Part shown: positions 9,407-18,201 of the stretch, one piece after another | Layout of the letters: each line of letters starts with the position of its first letter | Numbering within the stretch: the stretch's first letter is position 1 | The notes under the pieces: model-generated | Seen by the model: the letters and a program-made list of their open reading frames with translations, nothing else | Told to the model about the DNA's origin: nothing | Databases searched by the model: none | Position numbers and translations under genes: made by a program | DNA from: JAPPHA01 sp965242975 | GTDB lineage: Bacteria; Pseudomonadota; Alphaproteobacteria; Rhodobacterales; Rhodobacteraceae | Reading direction: 5' to 3' | Assembly (NCBI GenBank): GCA_965242975.1 | Contig: CBDETS010000007.1 | Coordinates: 5,766,001 to 5,830,000 of the forward strand | Length of the DNA stretch: 64,000 bases

Positions 9407-10699
9407 ATGGCCAAGATCGAAGGGATTCGCATCAGGAACTACAGGGTGTTGAAGGAATTGACGCTCGGAAAACTGTGGAACACCCCGAGCAAGCAGCCAC
9501 TGTCGCCGATGACGGCTGTCATCGGAAAGAACGGCGTCGGCAAGAGCTCCCTGTTTGATGCCTTCGGTTTCCTTACGGACTGTCTGAAACTTGGTGTCGA
9601 AGGTGCCTGCGATGCGCGGGGGCGCGGGGGATTCGAACGGCTCCGTTCTCAGGGGACCCGGGGGCCGCTTGAGTTCGAAGTCTACTTCCGGCAGGATTCG
9701 CATGCCCGCCCCATAACCTATCAACTCGCAATCGACACCGACAATTCCGGTCGGCCATTTGTATCCCGCGAGCGCCTCCGCCAGCGCCGGCGTGGTCAAA
9801 GGCGTGGTTGGCCCTTTTCCTTTCTGATGTTGAGTGACGGAAAGGGCGTCGCCTGGAAAGGGGAGGCCGCGGGACACCAGGTTGATGACGATAGGGAGGA
9901 CTACGAACTACGGCAGCTTGTCCTATCAATAATAGGCGTCAAGGACGCTGAAGAAAGCTCGGAAACCGAAGTCATCGAGCTTCAGGACAAACGCAAGCTT
10001 GGAATCGCGACGCTTGGCGCTCTCAAGCAACATCCACGGATTTCGTCATTCCGTCAGTTCATCGAAGGATGGTACCTGAGTTATTTTACACCCGACGCTG
10101 CCCGAGGATTGCCGCTGGCAGGCCCCCAGAAGCACTTGAGCGTCCACGGCGACAATCTTGGAAACGTTGTTCAGTTCATGGAGCGGGAGCACAGGGGGAG
10201 GTTCGAGAGTATCCTGAAGAGGATTGCGGCGAGGGTTCCCGGAATACGCAGGATCGACACGGAACGGAGCCAGGACGGTCGATTGCTTCTTCGATTCAAT
10301 GACCGGGGATTCGATGATCCGTTCTATGCCCAGCAAATGTCGGACGGAACGTTGAAGGTGTTCGCCTACCTGCTCATGCTCGAGGATCCGTCGCCGCCGC
10401 CATTCATTTGTATCGAAGAGCCGGAAAACGGCCTGTATCACAAGCTCCTGGAAATACTGGCAGGGGAATTCCGCAGCCACGCCACCGGACGCCGGAACGC
10501 CCCTCAAGTGTTCGTCACGACGCACCAACCCTACTTTGTCGACGCTCTCGCGCCTGAGGAAACCTGGGTACTCGAAAAGGGTGCGGATGGTTTCGCGACG
10601 ATATTCAGGGCCAGTGAAGACAAAACCGTACGGGCATTGGTCGACGAGGGATTGCCACTAGGTGGTCTCTGGTACAGCGACTACCTGGACCGGAGATAG
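9407..10699 (+). CDS. AAA ATPase of the AAA_15/AAA_21 (OLD/RecF-like) type
   Basis: A 430-residue P-loop ATPase. It starts with the RecF-like IEGIRIRNYRVLKELTLG; Walker A is GKNGVGKSS at 40-48, the signature MSDGTLK is at 311-317, Walker B is ICIEEPE near 334-340, and the H-loop histidine is 373 in VFVTTHQPYF. The middle (120-290) is the coiled/lid insert. The ATG follows ACGGAGGAAAACTGCCC. The next gene starts 7 bases after its stop and encodes a DUF4276 protein, so the two should act as a complex. ATPases of this type paired with Toprim-like partners are common in phage defence (OLD, PARIS); this pair is likely analogous, but no activity can be proven here. Confidence 0.88.
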   Translation: MAKIEGIRIRNYRVLKELTLGKLWNTPSKQPLSPMTAVIGKNGVGKSSLFDAFGFLTDCLKLGVEGACDARGRGGFERLRSQGTRGPLEFEVYFRQDSHARPITYQLAIDTDNSGRPFVSRERLRQRRRGQRRGWPFSFLMLSDGKGVAWKGEAAGHQVDDDREDYELRQLVLSIIGVKDAEESSETEVIELQDKRKLGIATLGALKQHPRISSFRQFIEGWYLSYFTPDAARGLPLAGPQKHLSVHGDNLGNVVQFMEREHRGRFESILKRIAARVPGIRRIDTERSQDGRLLLRFNDRGFDDPFYAQQMSDGTLKVFAYLLMLEDPSPPPFICIEEPENGLYHKLLEILAGEFRSHATGRRNAPQVFVTTHQPYFVDALAPEETWVLEKGADGFATIFRASEDKTVRALVDEGLPLGGLWYSDYLDRR

Positions 10700-10706
10700 A
10701 AGTCCG

Positions 10707-11363
10707 TTGCATTTCGAGATACTGACCGAAGATGCATCAGGCGGTGCTGCCGTCGACATCATTCTCACGAAGATACTTGGCCACAACGGTGAGGAACATT
10801 CCTGGCGAGTGCATCCGTATCGAGGCATCGGGCGAATTCCCAAGAATATTCACAAAGCCGGAGACCCGTCCAAGAGGATTCTATTGGGCCAATTGCCAAG
10901 ACTTTTGCGGGGTTATGGACGCAGTCTTGATCCGGCCTGGGCGGCAGTCGTTGTTGTCGTGGACCTGGATCGCCGCGATTGCGAATCGTTCAAGCATGAA
11001 TTGCTGGAAGTCCTGAATGCCTGTGATCCCCGCCCCAATACCCTGTTCAGAATCGCGATCGAGGAAATCGAGGCCTGGTTTCTCGGGGACCGCAATGCCG
11101 TGAGGGCGGCCTATCCCCGGGCCAAGGATGCAGTCCTCAACAGGTATTCGCAGGACAGCATATGCGGCACGTGGGAAGTTCTCGCGAACATCGTCCATCC
11201 CGGCGGTGCAGCACGGCTCAGCCGTCAAGGGTGGCCTCACATCGGAGAGGCCAAGTATTGCTGGGCAACGAATATCGCCTCCAAAATGAATGTCGATGCA
11301 AACCTGTCTCAGAGTTTTCGAGTGTTCCGTGACGGGGTGCGTCGACTGGCGAAAGGTCCGTGA
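10707..11363 (+). CDS. DUF4276 family protein, Toprim-like
   Basis: 218 residues from a TTG start at 10707, preceded by CGGAGATAGAAG; the product then begins MHFEILTED, as in other DUF4276 proteins. Putative metal-binding acidic residues follow the Toprim pattern: Glu8 in EILTED, the DLD pair at 86-88 after VVVVV, and Glu119/Glu120/Glu122 with Asp128 in IAIEEIEAWFLGD. The gene lies directly downstream of the AAA ATPase gene in the same transcription unit. I infer a nuclease or nucleic-acid effector controlled by the ATPase. An alternative GTG start at 10662 would overlap the ATPase gene. Confidence 0.75.
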   Translation: MHFEILTEDASGGAAVDIILTKILGHNGEEHSWRVHPYRGIGRIPKNIHKAGDPSKRILLGQLPRLLRGYGRSLDPAWAAVVVVVDLDRRDCESFKHELLEVLNACDPRPNTLFRIAIEEIEAWFLGDRNAVRAAYPRAKDAVLNRYSQDSICGTWEVLANIVHPGGAARLSRQGWPHIGEAKYCWATNIASKMNVDANLSQSFRVFRDGVRRLAKGP

Positions 11364-11392
11364 ACAATCGAATTCGATGATGCCCTCTTCGG

Positions 11393-11418
11393 TTCAAATG
11401 TTGCACGCAACATTTGAA
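11393..11418. terminator. perfect inverted repeat after the ATPase/DUF4276 pair
   Basis: TTCAAATGTTG, loop CACG, CAACATTTGAA: 11-base arms, 30 bases after the stop of the DUF4276 gene. No T-run follows, so it is not a classical intrinsic terminator; it may stabilise the mRNA 3' end, be an operator, or mark an old element end. Confidence 0.45.
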
Positions 11419-11686
11419 GCGCATCGAACATCGTCTATTCTCCTTCAGCCAGAACTGGCGCGGCAAACCCCTGTATAGCCTCGCCACCATCATCAGCCTG
11501 TTTGGTTCCACCACGACCGGCACGGGGCTGAAGGTCTACTGTGACCGGGACACGAACGAGTACACGACCGGCATCAAGATCAGCAAATCGGAGATCAAGG
11601 CCCTGGACATCCGGCGCGCCGACTTCCATGGCGACTGGAACTACACCGTGCTTCCGAACCCTGTTAATGTAGCGGTTTTTTCGTGA
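11414..11686 (+). pseudogene. C-terminal remnant of an ISAzo13-family transposase
   Basis: The frame encodes KRIEHRLFSFSQNWRGKPL, then LKVYCDRDTNEYTTGIKIS and ADFHGDWNYTVLPNP, which is the highly conserved C-terminal end of ISAzo13-type (IS630-related) transposases. The N-terminal and catalytic parts are missing; upstream is the DUF4276 gene. A decayed insertion at the border of the AAA/DUF4276 unit. Confidence 0.75.
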
Positions 11687-11743
11687 CAAACCCTTAGAGA
11701 AATATAGAAGGGTGCACGACAATTTTGTGATTTTGGATTGGAA

Positions 11744-12985
11744 TCAGCCGGTCCGCCGCTCCCGGTCGTCGTCGAAGCGGTTGCTGTGAACCGCGCACCG
11801 GAGCGCGATGATGGCATTGGCGCCACTGACGCTCCAGTGCATCCCGCCCCGTTTCAACCGTCCGCCGATCAGTGATTTGCAACCGCCCTCGACAACACCG
11901 GTCGACACGCACAGCCCCAGTTCCCGGAACCGGGGATAGTCCATGCGCGCGCGATTGGTCTGGAAGTACGCGATGTTCCGCGCCGCCTCGTCACAGCGGC
12001 TCGCGTGTTTGCGCATCGCGGCGATGACGAGATCGAGGCGCCCCTGGTCGAGTTCGTCGCGGCGCGTCTTGCCCCACTGTGCCGCGAGATCACTCCCCTT
12101 TCCGTAGAGAGCCCTGGCAACATCGAACACATGCTGTTTGGCATGGAAGACATCCACGATCTGGATGGCGTCAGGCACATGCTCGTCGGCGAAGTTCCAT
12201 ATCCAGGGAGCGCCATCGCCGAGCACCACCCGGCGGTCGACAGCGAAAAAGTCGCGCCGCTCCATCTCACGCACGACCCGTTTGGCAAAGGGAGCCGGTT
12301 CCGTGTCCGTATCGCGGGTCGCGATCGTTTCGATGGCGGCATTGAAGGTGACGGATCCGGTATCGCGAACCGGCCGGCCCTCGGTGTCGCGGCTCTCGGC
12401 GGACCATATGGTGGCAAGCTTCACCTCGCGGGTCCTGGCCGAGCCGTCAGGCTGCTTGCCGGCACGGCCCTCGGTCTCCGACGTGCGCACCGGGACCCCG
12501 GTGCCGTCAAGGCCGAGGTAGAGCGTGGGGGCTCCCGGTGGCTCCGGCTCGATGATGTCCCGTTCATCGCGCGCGATCGCGCGTCCCAGCGCCTCGGCAT
12601 GGCGTTCCACCTGCCTGGGAATGACCTCGAGGCCGGCCAGTTCCCGCAAGATCGTGCTGCTCTTCTCGAAACTGAGCTCGGCAGCGGTGACCCCGACCAT
12701 GCGCGTGACCGCGGGAGACAACGACGTGCCATCCAGGGCGAGGGCGCGGTCACGCGGGCTGAAGCCGTGCGCGCAGGAAGAGCAATGATACCACGCCCGC
12801 TCCAGGGTCAGGGGGCCAAGTGCCGTGGTGAAGGTCCGGGGCCGCCGCCCGACATTGCGGGCGTCGGCGCCACAGGCGCACGGCAACTCCGCGGCCTCCC
12901 CGTCCGACAGGTCGGCGTTCAGCCTCGCGGCAACCACCGCGGCCGCGGCCGAGATCGCGGTCTTGCGCACCTCACGCTCCAGCAC
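11744..12985 (-). CDS. ISKra4-family transposase
   Basis: DDE transposase of the element. Visible features: an N-terminal zinc-binding segment (CACGADARNVG ... WYHCSSCAHGF), first Asp in LYLGLDGTGVPVR, second Asp in VVLGDGAPWIWNFA followed by QIVDVFHAKQHVFDVA, and the catalytic Glu in STGVVEGGCKSLIGGR. The frame stays open upstream of the ATG at 12985 to about 13080 (AQAVAAEVSKDIERLTGG), so the real product is probably made by a shift from the accessory ORF at a run of five A and five G. 413 residues without that extension. Confidence 0.88.
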   Translation of the reverse strand: MLEREVRKTAISAAAAVVAARLNADLSDGEAAELPCACGADARNVGRRPRTFTTALGPLTLERAWYHCSSCAHGFSPRDRALALDGTSLSPAVTRMVGVTAAELSFEKSSTILRELAGLEVIPRQVERHAEALGRAIARDERDIIEPEPPGAPTLYLGLDGTGVPVRTSETEGRAGKQPDGSARTREVKLATIWSAESRDTEGRPVRDTGSVTFNAAIETIATRDTDTEPAPFAKRVVREMERRDFFAVDRRVVLGDGAPWIWNFADEHVPDAIQIVDVFHAKQHVFDVARALYGKGSDLAAQWGKTRRDELDQGRLDLVIAAMRKHASRCDEAARNIAYFQTNRARMDYPRFRELGLCVSTGVVEGGCKSLIGGRLKRGGMHWSVSGANAIIALRCAVHSNRFDDDRERRTG

Positions 12986-13017
12986 CTCGAAATCCAGCCC
13001 GTCGACCGGGCCGCCGG

Positions 13018-13437
13018 TCAGGCGCTCGATGTCCTTCGAGACTTCCGCCGCGACCGCCTGTGCGCAGAGCCCCCTTTTTCGGGGCTGTCGTCCCCGTCCG
13101 TCTCCCGCCCTTCGGCACGCACCGCATCGGCAAGCGCCTCGCTGGCCTCCAGATAGTGCGCCGAGATGTCGAGAAAGCGCTCGTGCTCGTCGACAAGGCG
13201 CCGGGTCTGCTCATACTCCTCGGGCGGAATGCGGATCGAGCGGGTGTCCCCGCGGATCGAGCGGCTGAGCACAGTGCTCGGACCGTGCCCCGGGCTGTCG
13301 TCGCCGGCGCAGTGGCAGTTGGGCTTGCCGCACTTGCGGTAGTTTTCGTGCAGCGTGCCGGGACGCAGGTCGCCGAGGGTGGCGAAGCGGGCCTGTGCCT
13401 CGTCCCTGGAACGTTTCAATTCATCGATGTCCGGCAT
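13018..13437 (-). CDS. IS accessory ORF (DUF6788-like), N-terminal partner of the transposase
   Basis: 139 residues from the ATG at 13437 (GGAGG five bases upstream): PDIDELKRSRDEAQARFATL, then a zinc-knuckle-like GTLHENYRKCGKPNCHC and SIRIPPEEYEQTRRLVDEHERF. This small DNA-binding-like protein occurs alone or fused to ISKra4-type transposases. Its frame and the transposase frame (the -1 frame) meet at CGAAAAAGGGGGC (complement of about 13070-13080), a plausible -1 slippage site. Whether both separate and fused products are made cannot be seen. Confidence 0.75.
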   Translation of the reverse strand: MPDIDELKRSRDEAQARFATLGDLRPGTLHENYRKCGKPNCHCAGDDSPGHGPSTVLSRSIRGDTRSIRIPPEEYEQTRRLVDEHERFLDISAHYLEASEALADAVRAEGRETDGDDSPEKGGSAHRRSRRKSRRTSSA

Positions 13438-13804
13438 GATCGCCTCCGTGGGTCTGGAGTGTGGCCCGGAAGCCGGGGCGCGGCAACTGGTAGAACACAT
13501 ATACCAGACGCGGAGACAAAAATCAACTCATCGCAGGACGCTCGGACAAATCGTCACAATTTTGTCGTGCACCCAATATAGAAAGGAGCCTTGACTGTGC
13601 TTGGACGTTGCGGTTGAATGCCTGGCGGCAATCACAGCGCTTCCCCAAGCAGCCAAGACCGGCCACAAGGGCGTCGATGAAACTTGGAAAATCGAGTGCC
13701 GGGGCTGCGCTGGCGACGTGGTGCTCGACTGCCATGGGTTCGCGCACAGGCTTATCCGAGAACTCAGCCGGAAGTGTGATGGCCAGGTCGTAAGGAGAAC
13801 CCGG

Positions 13805-14365
13805 ATGCCAATCAAGAATTGTCCATCCTGCAATGTTGGGATTTTCGTAGACGATACGATTCCATTCTATGAGGTGCACTGCAAGCATTGCAAGACAGCA
13901 TCACCGTGCAAAAATGGAGAATTCATAGGAAATAGAGTTCGTAAAGCCGAACCCCCAGATCCAGTTGAAGCCGGCATTGTTTTGACAACAAGGTTCGATG
14001 TCGCGAACAGAGAAATTGAAACCGAGTTGGAAGTGGTATCTGCCGAGTGTGTCTATGGGATGAACATTTTCAAAGACATTTTTGCTGGCGTCAGGGATGT
14101 TGTCGGCGGTCGTAGTAAGGCTGTGCAGAATACACTGAGGGATGCCCGGAAGACTGCACTAACGGAATTGAAAAGGGAGGCGTCAACGATTGGCGCTGAC
14201 GCAGTTGTGGGTGTCGATCTCGATTACCATGAGATTTCAGGTGGCATGAAGGGCGGGATGATCATGCTTGTCGCTTCAGGAACCGCCGTCAGACTCAAGG
14301 CACACGAAGGGAGAAGAGTGCCCGAGGCCCGGTCAGCAAAGTATCAGACTCAAGAAGCGAACTGA
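13805..14365 (+). CDS. zinc-ribbon plus YbjQ (UPF0145) protein
   Basis: 186 residues. The ATG at 13805 follows AAGGAGAACCCGG. The N-terminus has two Cys pairs, CPSC at about 5-8 and CKHC at about 28-31, a likely zinc ribbon. The C-terminal half is a YbjQ/UPF0145 domain: LTTRFDVANREIETELEVVS, then VGGRSKAVQNTLRDARKTAL and GADAVVGVDLDYHEI. YbjQ proteins form pentameric rings and have been called metal-binding, but no function is established. Stand-alone YbjQ proteins are about 105 residues, so the ribbon is an addition. Confidence 0.85.
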   Translation: MPIKNCPSCNVGIFVDDTIPFYEVHCKHCKTASPCKNGEFIGNRVRKAEPPDPVEAGIVLTTRFDVANREIETELEVVSAECVYGMNIFKDIFAGVRDVVGGRSKAVQNTLRDARKTALTELKREASTIGADAVVGVDLDYHEISGGMKGGMIMLVASGTAVRLKAHEGRRVPEARSAKYQTQEAN

Positions 14366-14539
14366 ATTCGCAACCGTACTCACGGCATCCGGAAGGCAGA
14401 GGAATGCATCAAGTCCGCCATGCCCGCTTACCTTGATGCTCGGGATGCTGCGGAACGCCAGGTTTTGGCTCACACTCTGAAATGCGCACACCGTGCGGGT
14501 CGTCACCCCCCGCGCTCGCCCGAAGGCAAGAGGTAAAAA

Positions 14540-16318
14540 ATGACTCCGGCGGACGTCCGAAAACTATCAGGTGGTTCCGATTACGCGACGGATTTTCCGT
14601 CTCGAGGGGGACGTGTCGTCCTGTTGGCAGCTTTTACAATTTCAATTGCCCTTGCCGGAGGTGCCTGTGCACAGGGCCGGGCAGAGGACATGTGGCAGAA
14701 TATCTCCGGATGTACCGATATTGTCGATGTGGAAATGTTCATTGCCGCGTTTCCCGAGAGCCCTTTTGTTGAGGACGCGCGTGCCTGTCTGACCACTCTG
14801 GGGGATTCCAGAGCCGGGACTTCCTTCGGCGGAAAAGTGACAACCCAATCACAGGCAGGAACACCTACAGCACTGGAAGCCTCGCTCAATCTCACGCTCG
14901 ATCAGCGCGTCCTGATACAGCATGGCCTGGTTCACCTTGGCTATGATATCAGCATTCTGGATGGGATCATTGGGTCCCGGACGCGGCAGGGCATAGCAAG
15001 TCACCAACAGGCGAAGGGGCTTCCCTCAACCGGGTATCTGACATCTGGACAATCGGAAGCATTGATGGCGTTGGGACGAGCTCGTGACGACCTGACGTGG
15101 CTTGATGCAGAGACAACCGATACGTCTGCGGCCTACCGGAGTTATCTGTCCGAGTTCCCGAGAGGCGTACACACAGCTGAAGCACGCTCCCGGCTTGCAG
15201 GACGTGATGGCGCAGTGGAAGTACGTTCTGACGCGCTGGCGGAATCAAGGGAAGCGGTACGGACGGCCGAGGCCGCGCGGGACCTGGCGCAGCAGGCGAC
15301 CGGACTGATCCGGGAGGAATTGCGCCGGGCTCTCGAGGCATTGAGCGAGGCCGAGAAGGCGAGGCTCGCGGAGGCTGCCGCCGCCGAGGCCCTGCGGCGC
15401 CGGCTTGCGAACTCCGAGGACGAACTCACGGCCATGTCCCTTGCGCTTGAAGAGGAGCGGAAGAAGGCCGAGGAAACCCTGGCCATGCTGGTGGCTGCGG
15501 ATTCCGCTGCCGAGGACGCCCGCGCAGAAGCATCGGTGGCCCGCACGGAGTTGGCCCGGCTTGAGGAGCAGTTCAGCCTGACCAGTGCCCTGTACCGGGA
15601 AGAACTGTCCGTATCCGAGGAGCGCAGGCAGTCGGTCGCGCTGTTGAACCGGCAGATCCTGGAGTTGCGGGAACAGTTGAACGAACTTCAGGGGCTGCTT
15701 GACACCGCGGCTGCGAAGGACGTGGAGGCGCAGGTTGAGATCGCCAGTCTGGGGGAGAACCTCAATCAGGCGCTCGCACGTGCGGCCGCGGAGCAGAAGC
15801 GGCGTGCCGACCTGGAGGAGCGGGAACGCAGGCGCCTGGAAGAAGAGGCGCGGGATCTCAGGCGGTTTCACTCGGAGTTTCTCGCACAGCTGCAGGACGT
15901 GCTTGGCAGCCGCGAGGGTGTGAGCATCGTGGGCGACCGTTTCGTGTTTTCGTCGGAGACCCTTTTCGAGGTTGGCTCCGATCTTCTCGGGGACACGGGG
16001 AAGGACGAAATCCGTCGGGTCGCGGAGATCATCAAGGATGTTGCGGGGATGATCCCGCCGGAGGTGGACTGGCTTCTTCGGGTTGACGGCCACACGGACA
16101 AGACGCCGGTTCGGGCCAACGACCTGTTCCGTGACAACTGGGAGTTGAGCCAGGCGCGGGCGCTTTCGGTCGTTCACTACATGATTGACGAACTGGGGAT
16201 TCCGGCCGACCGCCTGGCCGCGACCGGGTTCGGGGAACACCGGCCCATCTCCGCGGGCGACGACCCGCAATCCCTTGCCCGGAACCGGAGGGTCGAACTG
16301 AAATTCACCGAACGCTAA
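14540..16318 (+). CDS. envelope protein: peptidoglycan-binding domain, coiled coil, OmpA domain
   Basis: 592 residues. A late signal segment (about 25-45, ending GACAQG), then a short module with GCTDIVDVEMFIAAFPES and DARACLTTL (57-88), a PG_binding_1 domain (118-180, with GLPSTGYLTSGQSEALMALG), a second YLSEFPRGVHTAEARSR motif (202-218), a long Ala/Glu/Arg-rich coiled coil (about 230-465) and a C-terminal OmpA/MotB peptidoglycan-binding domain (DGHTDKTPV; NWELSQARALSVVHYM). Probably tethers the envelope to peptidoglycan. Its first 220 residues are clearly related to those of the ankyrin protein at 28034-29824. The ATG follows AAGAGGTAAAAA. Confidence 0.9.
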   Translation: MTPADVRKLSGGSDYATDFPSRGGRVVLLAAFTISIALAGGACAQGRAEDMWQNISGCTDIVDVEMFIAAFPESPFVEDARACLTTLGDSRAGTSFGGKVTTQSQAGTPTALEASLNLTLDQRVLIQHGLVHLGYDISILDGIIGSRTRQGIASHQQAKGLPSTGYLTSGQSEALMALGRARDDLTWLDAETTDTSAAYRSYLSEFPRGVHTAEARSRLAGRDGAVEVRSDALAESREAVRTAEAARDLAQQATGLIREELRRALEALSEAEKARLAEAAAAEALRRRLANSEDELTAMSLALEEERKKAEETLAMLVAADSAAEDARAEASVARTELARLEEQFSLTSALYREELSVSEERRQSVALLNRQILELREQLNELQGLLDTAAAKDVEAQVEIASLGENLNQALARAAAEQKRRADLEERERRRLEEEARDLRRFHSEFLAQLQDVLGSREGVSIVGDRFVFSSETLFEVGSDLLGDTGKDEIRRVAEIIKDVAGMIPPEVDWLLRVDGHTDKTPVRANDLFRDNWELSQARALSVVHYMIDELGIPADRLAATGFGEHRPISAGDDPQSLARNRRVELKFTER

Positions 16319-16534
16319 GGGAATTGCGTAAGTCGCTAACCGTCGAATGATCTGTCGATGAACACGTATCTGCTCGACTTGCGAGGTTCAGCGCAGTACT
16401 GAGCCGCCGCGAAGCAGAAAGTGTCCTCGGATTTTCGATTCCAGGGGGAATCCCTCAGCGACAAACGATTCGCTTCTTGTGCAACGAGCCCTAGTCGATT
16501 GATCTGACAGACGGAGGCCAAGAGGCGAAAGACA

Positions 16535-17824
16535 GTGACTATGAAACAGTCGAATACGGAAGCAATTGCAGGCACGGTTTTCCTCACTTCAATTGTCATC
16601 CTTATGCTTGCCGCGCTATCGTTTTCTGAAGCGCATGCAGACCCATGTAAATCCGGACTGCACATCAAACTGGTCGAGGGGGAGTTCTACGTAGGTTCTC
16701 CTGACTATGAGTGGAAAAAACTGACCCCGGGCCAGCGGGCGGAAAAAACGTGGATTGAACTGACGCTGGCCGGCGAGAAACTGATGATGAGCCAGGGTGT
16801 CCGTGAGATACCCATTCGTGAAATTGCCGCCGCGAAAGGGCTCTGTGGGCCTTCGAGTATAGTCAAGCCTGACGAGGCGGGTTGGACTGTTGACGGCGTA
16901 TGGTCTGGTTCGTCGAGACGCCAACACATTTGGGTGGGCTGCGCAGGAACTGGAAGACTAGGTTTTCACATTACTGTGCCCTTGTTTCCTCTTCAAGACG
17001 ATTATTGGAATCATAACGCCGCGATTCACTATCGTGTAGACGGGCGTCCCTACAGGACAATTTTTTTGAGTCAAGGAAGGTCGTCAGATACTGTACATTT
17101 GAGTGATTTCGAGGTTGATCCACCGTCAGTCACTCAGTTCATTGAAGATATAATGGACGGCGATCTTCTTGAATTGCGTGTTGATACGTTTGAAGGAGAG
17201 CGACTGGAGTACGAATTTCAGATCACTGGGCTTCGGGAGGCACTCAACCACGCGCGCATGGATTGTGCGTTTTGGAAATACGAGGATCCCAAGAATCCTG
17301 CAGGAACTATTGGTGAAAGGGACACGGTGGTTGCAGCATTGCTGGAGGAACTGGAACGAGATCAGAGCACATCAAAGCAAGTGGAAGTGACTCCCGAACC
17401 CAAATGGTCTGTGTCGACAAAAATATCCGAAATAGATGATTCGACCAATGTGTACCTGAACGTAAAGTCAAATGAGAGAGGAAGAAGACGTGATGATTTT
17501 GCGAACCTTTGGATTCATTGCCGTGAAAACAGAACGTCTTTGACTATCCGACTGGGTGGCGCGTGGGCCAAATTCGGTTCGACTTCCGTCACATATCGCA
17601 TCGACAAAGACTTGGCAGGCAAAATACGCATGGGCAGATCGTCAAATAATGAATACCTCGGCCTCTGGGGAGGGAGTTCATCGATTCCATTCATCAAAAA
17701 GCTGTTTGGTGCGGACAAGCTGTTGATCGATACGCCCGTAATCAACGGACATGAACGATTTACTTTCCAAATCTCTGGCTTGGAAGAAGCCATCAGGCCG
17801 TTACGTGAAGCTTGCAATTGGTGA
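16535..17824 (+). CDS. secreted protein with two VasI/TagO-like domains
   Basis: 429 residues; signal peptide ends around SEAHADP (hydrophobic 10-30). Two related domains follow: the first around 105-245 (VWSGSSRRQHIWVGC ... IHYRVDGRPYRT ... FQITGLREALNHARMDCAFW), the second around 295-428 (STKISEIDDSTNVYLNVKS, WIHCREN, VTYRIDKDLAGK, FQISGLEEAIRPLREACNW). The layout (Cys, xYRxD, FxxxGLxEA, final xC) is that of VasI/TagO-like periplasmic domains, first known from type VI secretion clusters, but no other T6SS gene is near. GTG 16535 has GAGG nine bases upstream; ATG 16541 is an alternative. Confidence 0.7.
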   Translation: MTMKQSNTEAIAGTVFLTSIVILMLAALSFSEAHADPCKSGLHIKLVEGEFYVGSPDYEWKKLTPGQRAEKTWIELTLAGEKLMMSQGVREIPIREIAAAKGLCGPSSIVKPDEAGWTVDGVWSGSSRRQHIWVGCAGTGRLGFHITVPLFPLQDDYWNHNAAIHYRVDGRPYRTIFLSQGRSSDTVHLSDFEVDPPSVTQFIEDIMDGDLLELRVDTFEGERLEYEFQITGLREALNHARMDCAFWKYEDPKNPAGTIGERDTVVAALLEELERDQSTSKQVEVTPEPKWSVSTKISEIDDSTNVYLNVKSNERGRRRDDFANLWIHCRENRTSLTIRLGGAWAKFGSTSVTYRIDKDLAGKIRMGRSSNNEYLGLWGGSSSIPFIKKLFGADKLLIDTPVINGHERFTFQISGLEEAIRPLREACNW

Positions 17825-18027
17825 ATCCTGTGGTCTGGGCTTGGCGCAGTCGCTTATCGACATCCTGAACCTCTACTTCAGGATCAGGGTCGATGGTCTC
17901 GCCCGAAATCAGGAGTTCACCCCGGCACACAACCGAACCCGAAGCAACATCTAACCGGAACTTCGCGACCGGCTTTCATCTCCGTGCCATCGGTGCCGGG
18001 AAGGATGTGCCAAGAATGGCAAGCTGT

Positions 18028-18201
18028 TCACAAGGGGTGGCCGAAGTACTTGTCCCATTCGTCCGGCGTGCTCCCTGATAACAGGAACTCCCGCTCATCA
18101 TCGTCCGACAGGTGCGGAAACTCTTCCTTGAGAAATGTCCGCTCCGCGCGTGGAGATTCCAGCCACAGTTCCACAGCTTTCGGATCGACGAACAGGTCCA
18201 T
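18028..18201 (-). CDS. small protein gene copy 2, shortened at its start
   Basis: 57 residues from ATG 18201: MDLFVDPKAVELWLESP ... EEFPHLSDDDEREFLLSG, TPDEWDKYFGHPL. It is a homologue of the product at 6773-6997. Upstream, the frame continues the homology (KRFALSGPLNE) back to TVxKRF, where the Trp codon of copy 1 is a TGA, so translation must begin at the internal ATG if at all. No family recognised. It lies just inside the right tRNA-Ser remnant. Confidence 0.5.
   Translation of the reverse strand: MDLFVDPKAVELWLESPRAERTFLKEEFPHLSDDDEREFLLSGSTPDEWDKYFGHPL

Larger units (their letters stand above)
11710..13574. mobile_element. complete ISKra4-family insertion sequence
   Basis: 1865 bases with terminal inverted repeats. 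The left end begins GGGTGCACGACAATTTTGTGA; the right end, read inwards on the complement, begins GGGTGCACGACAAAATTGTGA. Directly outside both ends is the same 9-base sequence AATATAGAA (11701-11709 and 13575-13583), a target-site duplication, so this is a recent, intact insertion. It carries an accessory ORF and a transposase on the minus strand. The target was intergenic sequence next to the ISAzo13 remnant. Confidence 0.93.
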
